The position numbers and the translations under genes were made by a program. A DNA stretch of 7,363 bases from JAGMES01 sp023128035 (GTDB lineage Bacteria; Bacillota; Halanaerobiia; DY22613), in NCBI GenBank assembly GCA_030627905.1, contig DAOVRZ010000163.1, forward strand, positions 1 to 7,363, in the 5' to 3' direction. Position 1 is the first letter of the stretch; each line of letters begins with the position of its first letter. The notes under the pieces were generated by a model, which was not told where the DNA came from, ran no database searches, and was given only the letters and a program-made list of their open reading frames with translations. This document shows, piece after piece, positions 1 through 6,013 of this stretch.

Positions 1-24
1 ATATATGTCACCTCAAAAATTCCA

Positions 25-63
25 GATCTTAGTAATGTACATTCTACATAAATTACTAAAATC
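25..63 (-). terminator. long hairpin downstream of the 301-aa gene, possible bidirectional terminator
   Basis: An outer 10-bp stem (25-34 with 54-63, one G-U pair when read as minus-strand RNA) continues, after a four-base bulge at 50-53, into a 5-bp inner stem (35-39 with 45-49) closed by a five-base loop (40-44). On the minus strand it lies about 30 bases after the stop codon of the 301-aa gene and is followed by TGGAATTTTT, so the U-run is slightly displaced. Read on the plus strand, the stem is followed by CTTTTAT, so it could also stop transcription arriving from the left. The base pairing is seen directly. The terminator role is inferred. Confidence 0.5.
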
Positions 64-94
64 CTTTTATGCATTGCTAAATAATCCACATTAT

Positions 95-1000
95 TTACCA
101 AATATTTTTTAGTAAAATGTTAGTAGGTGAGTAGTAACAATATATTAAATGAAATATCTTAATATAATTATTTTCTAAATATTCAATAGAGTAACAGTCG
201 AATAAACCTTTATCTACAATATCTTTAAAACTTTCACATAAAACATACTCTTTTGAATTCATATATTCCCTATGAGAAAAAATTTCTAAATCTAATAACC
301 AATTTTGCCTAGGATATAGTACGTGTTCAAAAGATTTAGGACTTAATTTTTGAAATTTTCTTTTTGTCATGAATATAATTTCTTCTGCTTTTTTTTCTGT
401 TATATAAGACTTTAAATCATATAAATAACCTTCAAAAAATTCATTAAAGTTTCCACTAAATTGCTTATAACAAGTATAGCCAGCTAAAGACATCTTGGTT
501 AGTATTATATTTATTGTAAAATCATACTTTAGCAATACGAAAAGATAATAGAGTTTTTCAATTGTATTTAGTGAAAAATTAGTTACTTCAATTTCTTCAT
601 TTTCTTTTAACAGAAAATAAAGTACTTTTCCTAATTTACCACATCTATATTTACCAAGCATTTTTAAAACAATAAAAAATTTTTCTGATAAATTTAAATA
701 TGGCTTACCTGACTTTAACCTTGCAGATTTAACAATTATTCCTTTGTTATCTATATGATTTTCTATAAATTTATTTTTTTCATTGGCAACCTCTTCAACT
801 CTTTTTGATAAAATAATTTCTGGTAAATATTTATCTTCAATAGTTAAAAGAATCAGTGTTAGATATTTTAGCCTTCTGCATTTTGTATCCACATTATTTA
901 TTATTCTAATAGGTTCTTGATTTAAAATTTTTAGTTCCTTATGAGTGGGTTCCTTATTTAACTTGTCAGTAACCATTATATCCTTTAAAGAAATTTTCAT
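95..1000 (-). CDS. hypothetical protein, 301 aa, unrecognised
   Basis: I do not recognise this protein. The ATG at 1000 is preferred over two in-frame GTG codons at 1015 and 1012 because a GGTGA ribosome binding site (1013-1009) sits 8 bases upstream of it. The protein is Lys/Ile/Leu-rich, with no signal peptide and no convincing membrane segment, so it is probably cytoplasmic. Residues 105-160 are predicted to be mostly helical. The segment YPRQNWLLDLEIF at 229-241 resembles the end of a winged-helix domain, as seen in some DNA-binding or nuclease-associated proteins. The nuclease-like protein encoded at 4493-3030 has a loosely similar segment, RFLMDLGIL, near its own C-terminus. The gene is much more AT-rich than the distal part of the PAPS-reductase-like gene (positions 541-600 are 20% G+C). 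A strong terminator at 1091-1051 separates it from that gene, so it is probably expressed separately or by read-through. I see no convincing promoter in the roughly 50 bases between. Confidence 0.75.
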   Translation of the reverse strand: MKISLKDIMVTDKLNKEPTHKELKILNQEPIRIINNVDTKCRRLKYLTLILLTIEDKYLPEIILSKRVEEVANEKNKFIENHIDNKGIIVKSARLKSGKPYLNLSEKFFIVLKMLGKYRCGKLGKVLYFLLKENEEIEVTNFSLNTIEKLYYLFVLLKYDFTINIILTKMSLAGYTCYKQFSGNFNEFFEGYLYDLKSYITEKKAEEIIFMTKRKFQKLSPKSFEHVLYPRQNWLLDLEIFSHREYMNSKEYVLCESFKDIVDKGLFDCYSIEYLENNYIKIFHLIYCYYSPTNILLKNIW

Positions 1001-1050
1001 AATAAAATTCACCACATAATTTTTATTTCTTAAAACAATATCTAGAATAC

Positions 1051-1091
1051 AAAAAAGGTACTTGCTAAGTTATATTTCTTAAACAAGCACC
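1051..1091 (-). terminator. Rho-independent terminator after the PAPS-reductase/ferredoxin gene
   Basis: On the minus strand, GGTGCTTG (1091-1084) pairs with CAAGTACC (1064-1057) over 8 bp with one G-U pair. After one unpaired T, TTAAG pairs with CTTAG, giving about 13 bp closed by an AT-rich loop. Six Ts (1056-1051) follow directly. The hairpin lies about 105 bases after the stop codon at 1196 and about 50 bases before the start of the next gene. A competing fold is possible because AAAGGTA upstream is complementary to the TACCTTT at the 3' edge of the stem. Confidence 0.75.
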
Positions 1092-1195
1092 AATTACCTT
1101 TATTCTAAACACTACTATTAGTATATCAAGAATCTTTAAAAATTACAATATCTATAGTTAACTATTTACCCACCTTAAATAATTGATCCTTACGT

Positions 1196-2866
1196 TTAAT
1201 AATCAATCATTATCTTAGTAATCAAACATCCCTTATGGAAATGAGCGATACACTTAGCACAATGTTTGCACTTTTCTTCGTCAATCTTATATCCATTAGT
1301 CAGGTTGATTGCTCCAAATGGACAAACATTCATACACGCAGAACAATGAATACACAACTGATACTTTCTCAACTGGCATTCAATTCTCTGGAATGTCAAT
1401 AAAGAATTATGCGGTTTTACCATCCGAACTTTCAGCTCCCTACTACCTTTGTTACCTTGAAGAATAAACAAAGGGGGATCAGTCTCCGTGTTGGTCTTGG
1501 CATCAAAGACATACACTTCGTTCAGATATTCTTTCCCCATTCCTTTCACAACCTGACCAAAAGGCTTAAAGAACTCGTATAAACTATCATCAATTGGCCG
1601 TTTGAGTGAATAGTTCTTCGCATTATCCTCTAATGCACACGGAGTCTCTTCTAATTTTAATTCAGAAGTATTCAACCCCTGCCCCCCTTGGCGGGCTTTC
1701 CACCAACCCTCATCCACATAAACCTCTGGGTCGGGCTTACCTATTTTTTTAGCAAAGCCAATTAAAAAACTTCGCCATTTTTCGGCTTCTTCCTGCATAA
1801 ATATTTTACATAAAAACGCAGACCAATCTGAGTTGTTCGGACAACACCAGCAACCAACTCGGGTAAATCCAAGACGGTAGGCATCGTTAAAGTCAATACC
1901 TCGTGTCAATAGATACAACCAAACATCAATATCATACCAGCCCAAGATCGGGGACACTACCAACTGCTGAGTGATCTTCGGACTTTGTGCTATCGGCTTG
2001 TATTCACTACGGGCATTAGATTCTGATCTGCGGATACCGTAGAAAGTTAGAATTTTAGAATGCTCTGCTATTTGACGAAATAGTTTTCCTATTGGTCCAG
2101 TTTTATAGATCGTACAACACCAACGCATAACACGACTAGGTGGACCGAACTCTTCTAGTAGGTCATTAAAGCTAATAGCAACTTTATCTACCGGTAAAAA
2201 TGGTGATCGTATAGGTTGACCTTTAAATCGTTCTAGATAATCGTACGTAAATGGAAATTCTAATGTTGTATCTCCAAATACATGGAGTATGTTCATATTA
2301 TTTAACGCTTTAACTGTTAGATCAGAGACTGCTGTAGAATCTTTTCCACCACTAAATAAAACTAGTGGTATTCTCGAATTATTTTTATCGGTTATTTTTT
2401 TTATAAAATCAAAAGCAACCGCTTCAATCGCTTGGTAATGTCTTTGATTGGCATTAATAAAATTAGAAAAATCAACTTCTGCCTCGATTTTTTGAATACG
2501 ATCTAATATCACTTTTGCTCTTTTTTCTATATCAGAAGTTGCATAAAGCTTATTTAAAGATATATCTACTTTTTCTCCGTCAACAAAATAACGATTTCCT
2601 ACCCCATTCCATATCGACTTAATTGTATAATCTACCCCTGTTAACTCGCTTAGCATAATTCTTTCAGCCATAAAAACTGGACGTAAGTCAGTTGTCATAT
2701 AGCTAATATGATTACTACAAATAGGACAACTGTTTTTTCCCTCATAAAATTTGGATTCTTCTTTATCACATTTAGAAAGTACACTACCTGACATATCAAG
2801 ATTATATCTATCAATCGAGTTCACAATCACAGGAATTTCACAATGTTTACACCAATAAATTTTCAT
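1196..2866 (-). CDS. PAPS-reductase-family ATP pyrophosphatase with zinc ribbon and 2[4Fe-4S] ferredoxin domain, 556 aa
   Basis: This is a multidomain protein of the PAPS reductase/adenine nucleotide alpha-hydrolase superfamily. The N-terminus has two CxxC pairs (C6/C9 and C47/C50), fitting a zinc ribbon. The catalytic domain spans about 145-350 and carries the PP-loop SGGKDST (172-178), RRSES (279-283), a CC pair (C250-C251) and GCWCCP (338-343). The CC pair followed about 87 residues later by C339-x-x-C342 matches the CC...CxxC cluster ligands of APS-type reductases and may hold a further [4Fe-4S] cluster. The C-terminal catalytic ECG-type cysteine motif of sulfate-assimilating reductases is absent, which argues against simple sulfate reduction. 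Residues 505-547 form a ferredoxin domain: C505/C508/C511/C515-Pro, then C533/C536/C539 and C547 with a long last spacing. Similar architectures occur in methanogens, and DndC of DNA phosphorothioation shares the core. Substrate and product are unknown; activation of a target by ATP followed by sulfur or electron transfer is inferred. ATG 2866 follows AGGTGA (2877-2872), making it likelier than ATG 2872 or GTG 2875. The gene probably shares a transcript with the upstream nuclease-like gene. Confidence 0.9.
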   Translation of the reverse strand: MKIYWCKHCEIPVIVNSIDRYNLDMSGSVLSKCDKEESKFYEGKNSCPICSNHISYMTTDLRPVFMAERIMLSELTGVDYTIKSIWNGVGNRYFVDGEKVDISLNKLYATSDIEKRAKVILDRIQKIEAEVDFSNFINANQRHYQAIEAVAFDFIKKITDKNNSRIPLVLFSGGKDSTAVSDLTVKALNNMNILHVFGDTTLEFPFTYDYLERFKGQPIRSPFLPVDKVAISFNDLLEEFGPPSRVMRWCCTIYKTGPIGKLFRQIAEHSKILTFYGIRRSESNARSEYKPIAQSPKITQQLVVSPILGWYDIDVWLYLLTRGIDFNDAYRLGFTRVGCWCCPNNSDWSAFLCKIFMQEEAEKWRSFLIGFAKKIGKPDPEVYVDEGWWKARQGGQGLNTSELKLEETPCALEDNAKNYSLKRPIDDSLYEFFKPFGQVVKGMGKEYLNEVYVFDAKTNTETDPPLFILQGNKGSRELKVRMVKPHNSLLTFQRIECQLRKYQLCIHCSACMNVCPFGAINLTNGYKIDEEKCKHCAKCIAHFHKGCLITKIMIDY

Positions 2867-2916
2867 CTCCATCACCTATTAGCAGGATTAAATCACAATA
2901 AAATATGAGCTTATAA

Positions 2917-3021
2917 TTATCTATTAAAATTCAAAGAAGTCTTCCCATCCTTCCAAACAATCTCAACAATTCAATCTCGAATCAATTTATCATAAACCTT
3001 GCATATATCTACTTCCTCCAT
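2917..3021 (-). pseudogene. decayed coding remnant in the gap between the nuclease-like and PAPS-reductase-like genes
   Basis: Starting 8 bases after the stop codon of the 487-aa gene, an ATG at 3021 opens a 16-codon frame (MEEVDICKVYDKLIRD) ending in TGA at 2973-2971. The same frame then continues for 17 more codons (IVEIVWKDGKTSLNFNR) to a TAA at 2919-2917. The composition is amphipathic and protein-like, and a single nonsense codon splits it, which looks like the decayed end of a lost gene. A GGAGGAAG sequence overlaps the first codons instead of preceding the ATG. The parent family is not recognised; a recombinase-type C-terminus is only a weak guess. The rest of the 163-base gap shows no convincing promoter or terminator. 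Confidence 0.35.
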
Positions 3022-3029
3022 ATATCTTC

Positions 3030-4493
3030 TTATAAGTATTCTACTACATCTCCATCCCCAATTCCCAATTCCCAATAATCAATATAAGGACAATACTTTC
3101 CTTGATCTTTCCTCATAATCTCACTTTCCTCTAATATTCCTAAATCCATTAAAAAACGTTTATTTTCAACAACCAAAGAATAAGGTACTAAGAATTTAAT
3201 CAATAGCGGATTTTCTATTAACTCATCAAATGCCTCATTATCACTATTTCTGATTCGAATAATATAATCCTTACCCCGATCCTGTCGGAAATCCAAAAGT
3301 ACATTTGTCTGGTCGTTCGTTTTTTTTAGTATTTCTTTACAAGGAGTTGAACGATCACATTTAAAGCAAATATCCTTCTTGGAAGTAATTTTGGGTTTGG
3401 CAGTAGTAGGTGTATTCCCAACAAACAACCATTTCAACAGATTATACCGTTCAGTTTCAACAAGATAGACAAAAATATCATACATACTTATTTTAGTACA
3501 ATTTTTTTTCTCACTAATCTCTTGCATTAGATGAATAAAAGCTTGAATGCCTGGTAATCGTAAAAAATGGTTACGCATTTCTAAAGCTATTTTTTCTTTG
3601 AAAATATCGCTCTGCTGTAATTTCTCTATCATTTCATTGTCACATTGGTCTGGCATTTGTGGTAAAGCCTCATTTAATAAATAAACCATTCGCAAACTTC
3701 CATTACTGAGAGTTAAATTATTCCCACTCTGAGACAAAAGTTGTAGACGCCTAATCGCCAGTCGATTGTTCTGGGCAGTAGCAAAAGATTCTATTTCACC
3801 CCATGTCCAATACAATTTCTGTCGCAAATGATTCAATATTTTTAACAAATCCTTAATTCGCAAAGTTCCGCTTAACACATGAGCTCCTAAATAATCTTTA
3901 GTCCACTCTATCCTCTCTAGCCCTTGAAGTTCAGCTAGTAGATTTTTTGTATGTTGAATTTTAGGATAATACCCTTGTATTGAAGGAAAAGAAAGCGGCG
4001 GTTTCTTGAATTCTTGAAATACAGTTAAGTTATCATTTTCAAGTGGTATATATCCAATTTTCATTTCCTCAAAAAAATATTTATATCTTTCAACTAAATT
4101 CAATGGCAAAGCCGCCCAGGTGTAATGAACATATGGTCGAATCTGATGTATCTGCTTATAAAGTCGATGGTCTTTGCGAACCTTACACTCTACTGCAAAA
4201 ATCTCCTTAAAAGGTTCATTCTGAACTCCTACTAAATCTGGTATAGAATTAGCAAATCTAAAATTATTAGTACCTCGGAATTTATCCAATAGTCTAGGAG
4301 AAACGAGATTTTTTTCCTTTAGTACATTATAAAAAACATAGTCTGAATCAGAATCGGTTTCAACATTTAAAGCCACTAGAGAACCTCTTACTGCATCAGC
4401 ACTCAACCAAAAATCTCGAATTGGTACATCCATTTGATCAATGGTTTGCAATGTCTTTATTACAATAGCCCCTTCATTATAGACATACTCCAT
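3030..4493 (-). CDS. PD-(D/E)XK nuclease-like protein with cysteine cluster, 487 aa
   Basis: The predicted nuclease core lies at about 50-130. It contains IPDLVGV (84-90, Asp86), then FAVECKV (99-105, Glu102 and Lys104), then a helix with Gln114/Gln117 and Tyr121 followed by a hydrophobic strand. This D-x15-ExK plus QxxxY pattern is typical of PD-(D/E)XK restriction-type endonucleases, and all core residues appear intact. Residues 180-345 are mostly helical and may contain winged-helix segments. CFKCDRSTPC at 376-385 supplies three closely spaced cysteines (C376, C379, C385) that could bind zinc or an Fe-S cluster. The tail has RFLMDLGIL at 446-454. The open frame extends upstream to 4589, but ATG 4493 is chosen because AGGAGG (4508-4503) lies 9 bases before it. 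A terminator lies upstream and the PAPS-reductase-like gene downstream, so these two probably form a transcription unit. Cleavage of DNA is inferred from the fold. The role as the restriction half of a sulfur-based system is a further inference from position alone. Confidence 0.7.
   Translation of the reverse strand: MEYVYNEGAIVIKTLQTIDQMDVPIRDFWLSADAVRGSLVALNVETDSDSDYVFYNVLKEKNLVSPRLLDKFRGTNNFRFANSIPDLVGVQNEPFKEIFAVECKVRKDHRLYKQIHQIRPYVHYTWAALPLNLVERYKYFFEEMKIGYIPLENDNLTVFQEFKKPPLSFPSIQGYYPKIQHTKNLLAELQGLERIEWTKDYLGAHVLSGTLRIKDLLKILNHLRQKLYWTWGEIESFATAQNNRLAIRRLQLLSQSGNNLTLSNGSLRMVYLLNEALPQMPDQCDNEMIEKLQQSDIFKEKIALEMRNHFLRLPGIQAFIHLMQEISEKKNCTKISMYDIFVYLVETERYNLLKWLFVGNTPTTAKPKITSKKDICFKCDRSTPCKEILKKTNDQTNVLLDFRQDRGKDYIIRIRNSDNEAFDELIENPLLIKFLVPYSLVVENKRFLMDLGILEESEIMRKDQGKYCPYIDYWELGIGDGDVVEYL
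3057..3076 (+). repeat. heptanucleotide tandem repeat, CCCAATT x about 2.9
   Basis: CCCAATT occurs at 3057-3063 and 3064-3070, then CCCAAT at 3071-3076. The repeat lies inside the last 20 codons of the nuclease-like gene and encodes part of YWELGIGDGD. Because 7 is not a multiple of 3, gain or loss of a unit would change the reading frame of the C-terminus. Confidence 0.8.
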
Positions 4494-4502
4494 GTCCACT
4501 TT

Positions 4503-4508
4503 CCTCCT
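4503..4508 (-). promoter_or_regulatory. ribosome binding site of the nuclease-like gene
   Basis: AGGAGG on the minus strand, inside GTGAGGAGGAAAG, sits 9 bases before ATG 4493. It is a near-perfect Shine-Dalgarno sequence and fixes that start against the upstream in-frame extension to 4589. A GTG at 4499 lies too close to it. Confidence 0.8.
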
Positions 4509-4585
4509 CACCTGTCGTTTGGCAACATAAACTATAATTTCTCCACCAACCAATACATTTCCTTCACCATAATAAAAACTTCTCC

Positions 4586-4614
4586 ACAATATGCCACTAT
4601 TGTTGTTTCCTCAA
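4586..4614 (-). promoter_or_regulatory. candidate sigma-A-type promoter for the nuclease and PAPS-reductase-like unit
   Basis: On the minus strand, TTGAGG (4614-4609) and TATTGT (4591-4586) are separated by exactly 17 bases. Each matches its consensus hexamer at four of six positions. The site lies just downstream of the terminator of the preceding gene and about 90 bases upstream of the ribosome binding site. The placement is sensible, but the match is modest and AT-rich DNA gives such hits by chance. Confidence 0.35.
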
Positions 4615-4625
4615 CATTCTGCAAT

Positions 4626-4653
4626 AAAAAAAAAGACCAACCTAAGCTGATCT
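4626..4653 (-). terminator. Rho-independent terminator of the metallopeptidase-like gene
   Basis: On the minus strand, AGATCAGC (4653-4646) pairs with GTTGGTCT (4641-4634) over 8 bp including two G-U pairs. The loop is TTAG (4645-4642), and an uninterrupted T-run to 4626 follows. The stem begins only 4 bases after the TAG stop at 4660-4658. This is a compact, classic intrinsic terminator, and it separates the metallopeptidase-like gene from the nuclease-like gene. Confidence 0.8.
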
Positions 4654-4657
4654 TCTT

Positions 4658-5896
4658 CTATGTCAAATAAATATAATACATCTCATCTTCCTTATCCAAT
4701 CTCGCAGACACTAACCCGATACTTTCTATATCAATCATTTCACCATCTATTACAGGAGGTTTAGTCGTAAAAATTACTGCCTCGGTTATATTCCAAAACT
4801 CTTCAGTATGATTTGCAAGAACCGGACAATTAATAAAAAAATCATTTTTCCCAACTTGAATTTTTAAAAAGCTTCCATGCAAAATTTTATCCTCTATAGC
4901 TGTTACATTCAGTGGATTAAAACCAGTTACTCGCATTTCACCTTTTAAAATAAGTTTATATCCATCACTTTCATTAAACTCATTAAATTTGTCCCTTTTC
5001 TTTTCTTCATTTTTACTAACCAAATATTCTGCATAACTAAAATCAGTTATATCAATCTCCAGTTTTTCAAACTCAACTTTTTCTAAGAAAAAATCATATA
5101 AGTGTTTCTTAGATTTTAAAAATTGACCCTGCCAATCACTAGCAAAATAATCTAACAAAAGACAGATATACATTCCAGGTGAATAGCAACTATGTCTAAA
5201 ACCATCTAAATCATCTGGATATTCTGATAATTTTTCGCCAAACAAAGAAAGAATAAATTCTTTTGGTAATTCACTTTCCATAGATAATGCTTTAAATTCC
5301 ACATATCGTGCAGTTCCTTCATTACTCTCTAATCCTAATTCGTATTTTATTATATCACCAATAAGTTCTTTTCGTTTTTCTCTCAAAGAAATGAATTTTG
5401 ATATTGCATTATTTTTAAGCTTTTTATCTATTGCAAAAACTGCCTTTAATAATTCTTTTCTTTCCATAAATCTTAAAGTCAAATTTTCTTTGGTAAAGGG
5501 ATATTTCAAGAACATAATCTCATTATAATCTGGTTGAAAGTTTACTTTCCTTTGATGTGCATGAAACATCTCATGTATAAGAAGAGAATATATTTTTTCT
5601 GAAGGTGACGAAAGTTTTAGATAATCAAGGTTTACTATTCCAACATGCTCACCTTCGAAATATATTGAAGTATTTCCAATAAATTCATTTCTCCAATTAC
5701 CAATATATATCTTATCCTTTTGGCAAAAATCTTTTGGTGGACAATTATGATTTGCTAAGTAAACCTTTTTATCATCATAAAACGCAAAAGGCAATTTCTC
5801 AAAGCCCTGCCAATATTGACTTAACTTTTCTTCAGTAATCTTTTCCTTAAACTCGTTGACAAGTTTAATGATATCAGTTTCTTCTTTTAATATCAT
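4658..5896 (-). CDS. HExxH zinc-metallopeptidase-like protein, 412 aa
   Basis: The motif HEMFHAHQ (108-115) gives the zinc ligands His108 and His112 and the catalytic Glu109. About 80 residues later, NEGTARYVEF (192-201) offers Glu193 as a third ligand, the layout of gluzincin-type (clan MA) peptidases. A further block, CYSPGMYICLLLDYF (237-251), lies between the active-site region and a probably separate, strand-rich C-terminal domain at about 310-412. There is no signal peptide or membrane segment, so it is expected to act in the cytoplasm. Proteins of this kind occur as uncharacterised genes in Firmicutes; the substrate is unknown. The frame is open up to 5995, but ATG 5896 is chosen because AGGAGG (5909-5904) lies 7 bases upstream, and the 33 extra residues look non-conserved and span an intergenic hairpin. 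The gene is closely followed by its own terminator, so it seems to be an independent unit and need not work with the neighbouring nuclease. Confidence 0.75.
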   Translation of the reverse strand: MILKEETDIIKLVNEFKEKITEEKLSQYWQGFEKLPFAFYDDKKVYLANHNCPPKDFCQKDKIYIGNWRNEFIGNTSIYFEGEHVGIVNLDYLKLSSPSEKIYSLLIHEMFHAHQRKVNFQPDYNEIMFLKYPFTKENLTLRFMERKELLKAVFAIDKKLKNNAISKFISLREKRKELIGDIIKYELGLESNEGTARYVEFKALSMESELPKEFILSLFGEKLSEYPDDLDGFRHSCYSPGMYICLLLDYFASDWQGQFLKSKKHLYDFFLEKVEFEKLEIDITDFSYAEYLVSKNEEKKRDKFNEFNESDGYKLILKGEMRVTGFNPLNVTAIEDKILHGSFLKIQVGKNDFFINCPVLANHTEEFWNITEAVIFTTKPPVIDGEMIDIESIGLVSARLDKEDEMYYIYLT

Positions 5897-5903
5897 TTTT
5901 GAT

Positions 5904-5909
5904 CCTCCT
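5904..5909 (-). promoter_or_regulatory. ribosome binding site of the metallopeptidase-like gene
   Basis: AGGAGG on the minus strand, 7 bases before ATG 5896, fixes this start in preference to the GTG at 5995, which has no comparable site. The sequence AAAAGGAGG begins 6 bases after a hairpin at 5940-5916. Confidence 0.8.
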
Positions 5910-5915
5910 TTTAAA

Positions 5916-5940
5916 ATGCCACCCTTTTCTGTGGTGACAT
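5916..5940 (-). promoter_or_regulatory. leader hairpin just upstream of the metallopeptidase ribosome binding site
   Basis: On the minus strand, ATGTCACC (5940-5933) pairs with GGTGGCAT (5923-5916) over 8 bp with one G-U pair, around a nine-base loop (5932-5924). Only three Ts follow before AAAAGGAGG, so it is a poor terminator. It could influence translation or mRNA stability. The AAGGGTGGCA at the loop and 3' arm resembles the first half of the T-box signature, but the rest of that signature is missing. Confidence 0.4.
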
Positions 5941-5964
5941 CAGGTGAATTTATTACATTGTCGT

Positions 5965-5982
5965 AAAAAATCTTTCTAGATT
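5965..5982 (-). terminator. weak intrinsic terminator after the AAA-ATPase-like gene
   Basis: On the minus strand, AATCT (5982-5978) and AGATT (5973-5969) form a 5-bp stem around AGAA, followed by further Ts to 5965. Three preceding Gs could add G-U pairs with the T-run. The stem is short and AT-rich, so termination would be partial. It lies about 30 bases after the stop codon at 6014. Confidence 0.35.
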
Positions 5983-6013
5983 CCCTTTGCCACACTGACT
6001 CAGAATCCTCATA

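Noticed and set aside
1196..2866. Assimilatory PAPS/APS reductase for cysteine synthesis
   Set aside because: The catalytic C-terminal cysteine motif is missing, extra zinc-ribbon and ferredoxin domains are present, and no sulfate-assimilation genes are nearby.
1196..4493. A standard Dnd, Ssp or BREX type 4 locus
   Set aside because: None of their diagnostic partners (DndA/D/E, SspB/C, PglZ, BrxC, BrxL) is encoded in the window; they could still lie outside it.
4494..4589. 32-residue N-terminal extension of the nuclease-like protein
   Set aside because: The perfect AGGAGG at 4508-4503 with ideal spacing supports ATG 4493, and the extension overlaps the likely promoter.
4434..4670. 78-codon open frame on the plus strand
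   Set aside because: It lies antisense across the 5' end of the nuclease-like gene and the terminator of the metallopeptidase-like gene, has no good ribosome binding site, and its translation looks non-protein-like.
5916..5940. T-box riboswitch
   Set aside because: Only AAGGGTGGCA resembles the conserved T-box; the following ACCGCG, the specifier stem and a proper terminator are absent, and the leader is too short.
5897..5995. 33-residue N-terminal extension of the metallopeptidase-like protein
   Set aside because: It would start at a GTG with no comparable ribosome binding site and would read through an intergenic hairpin and the AGGAGG serving ATG 5896.
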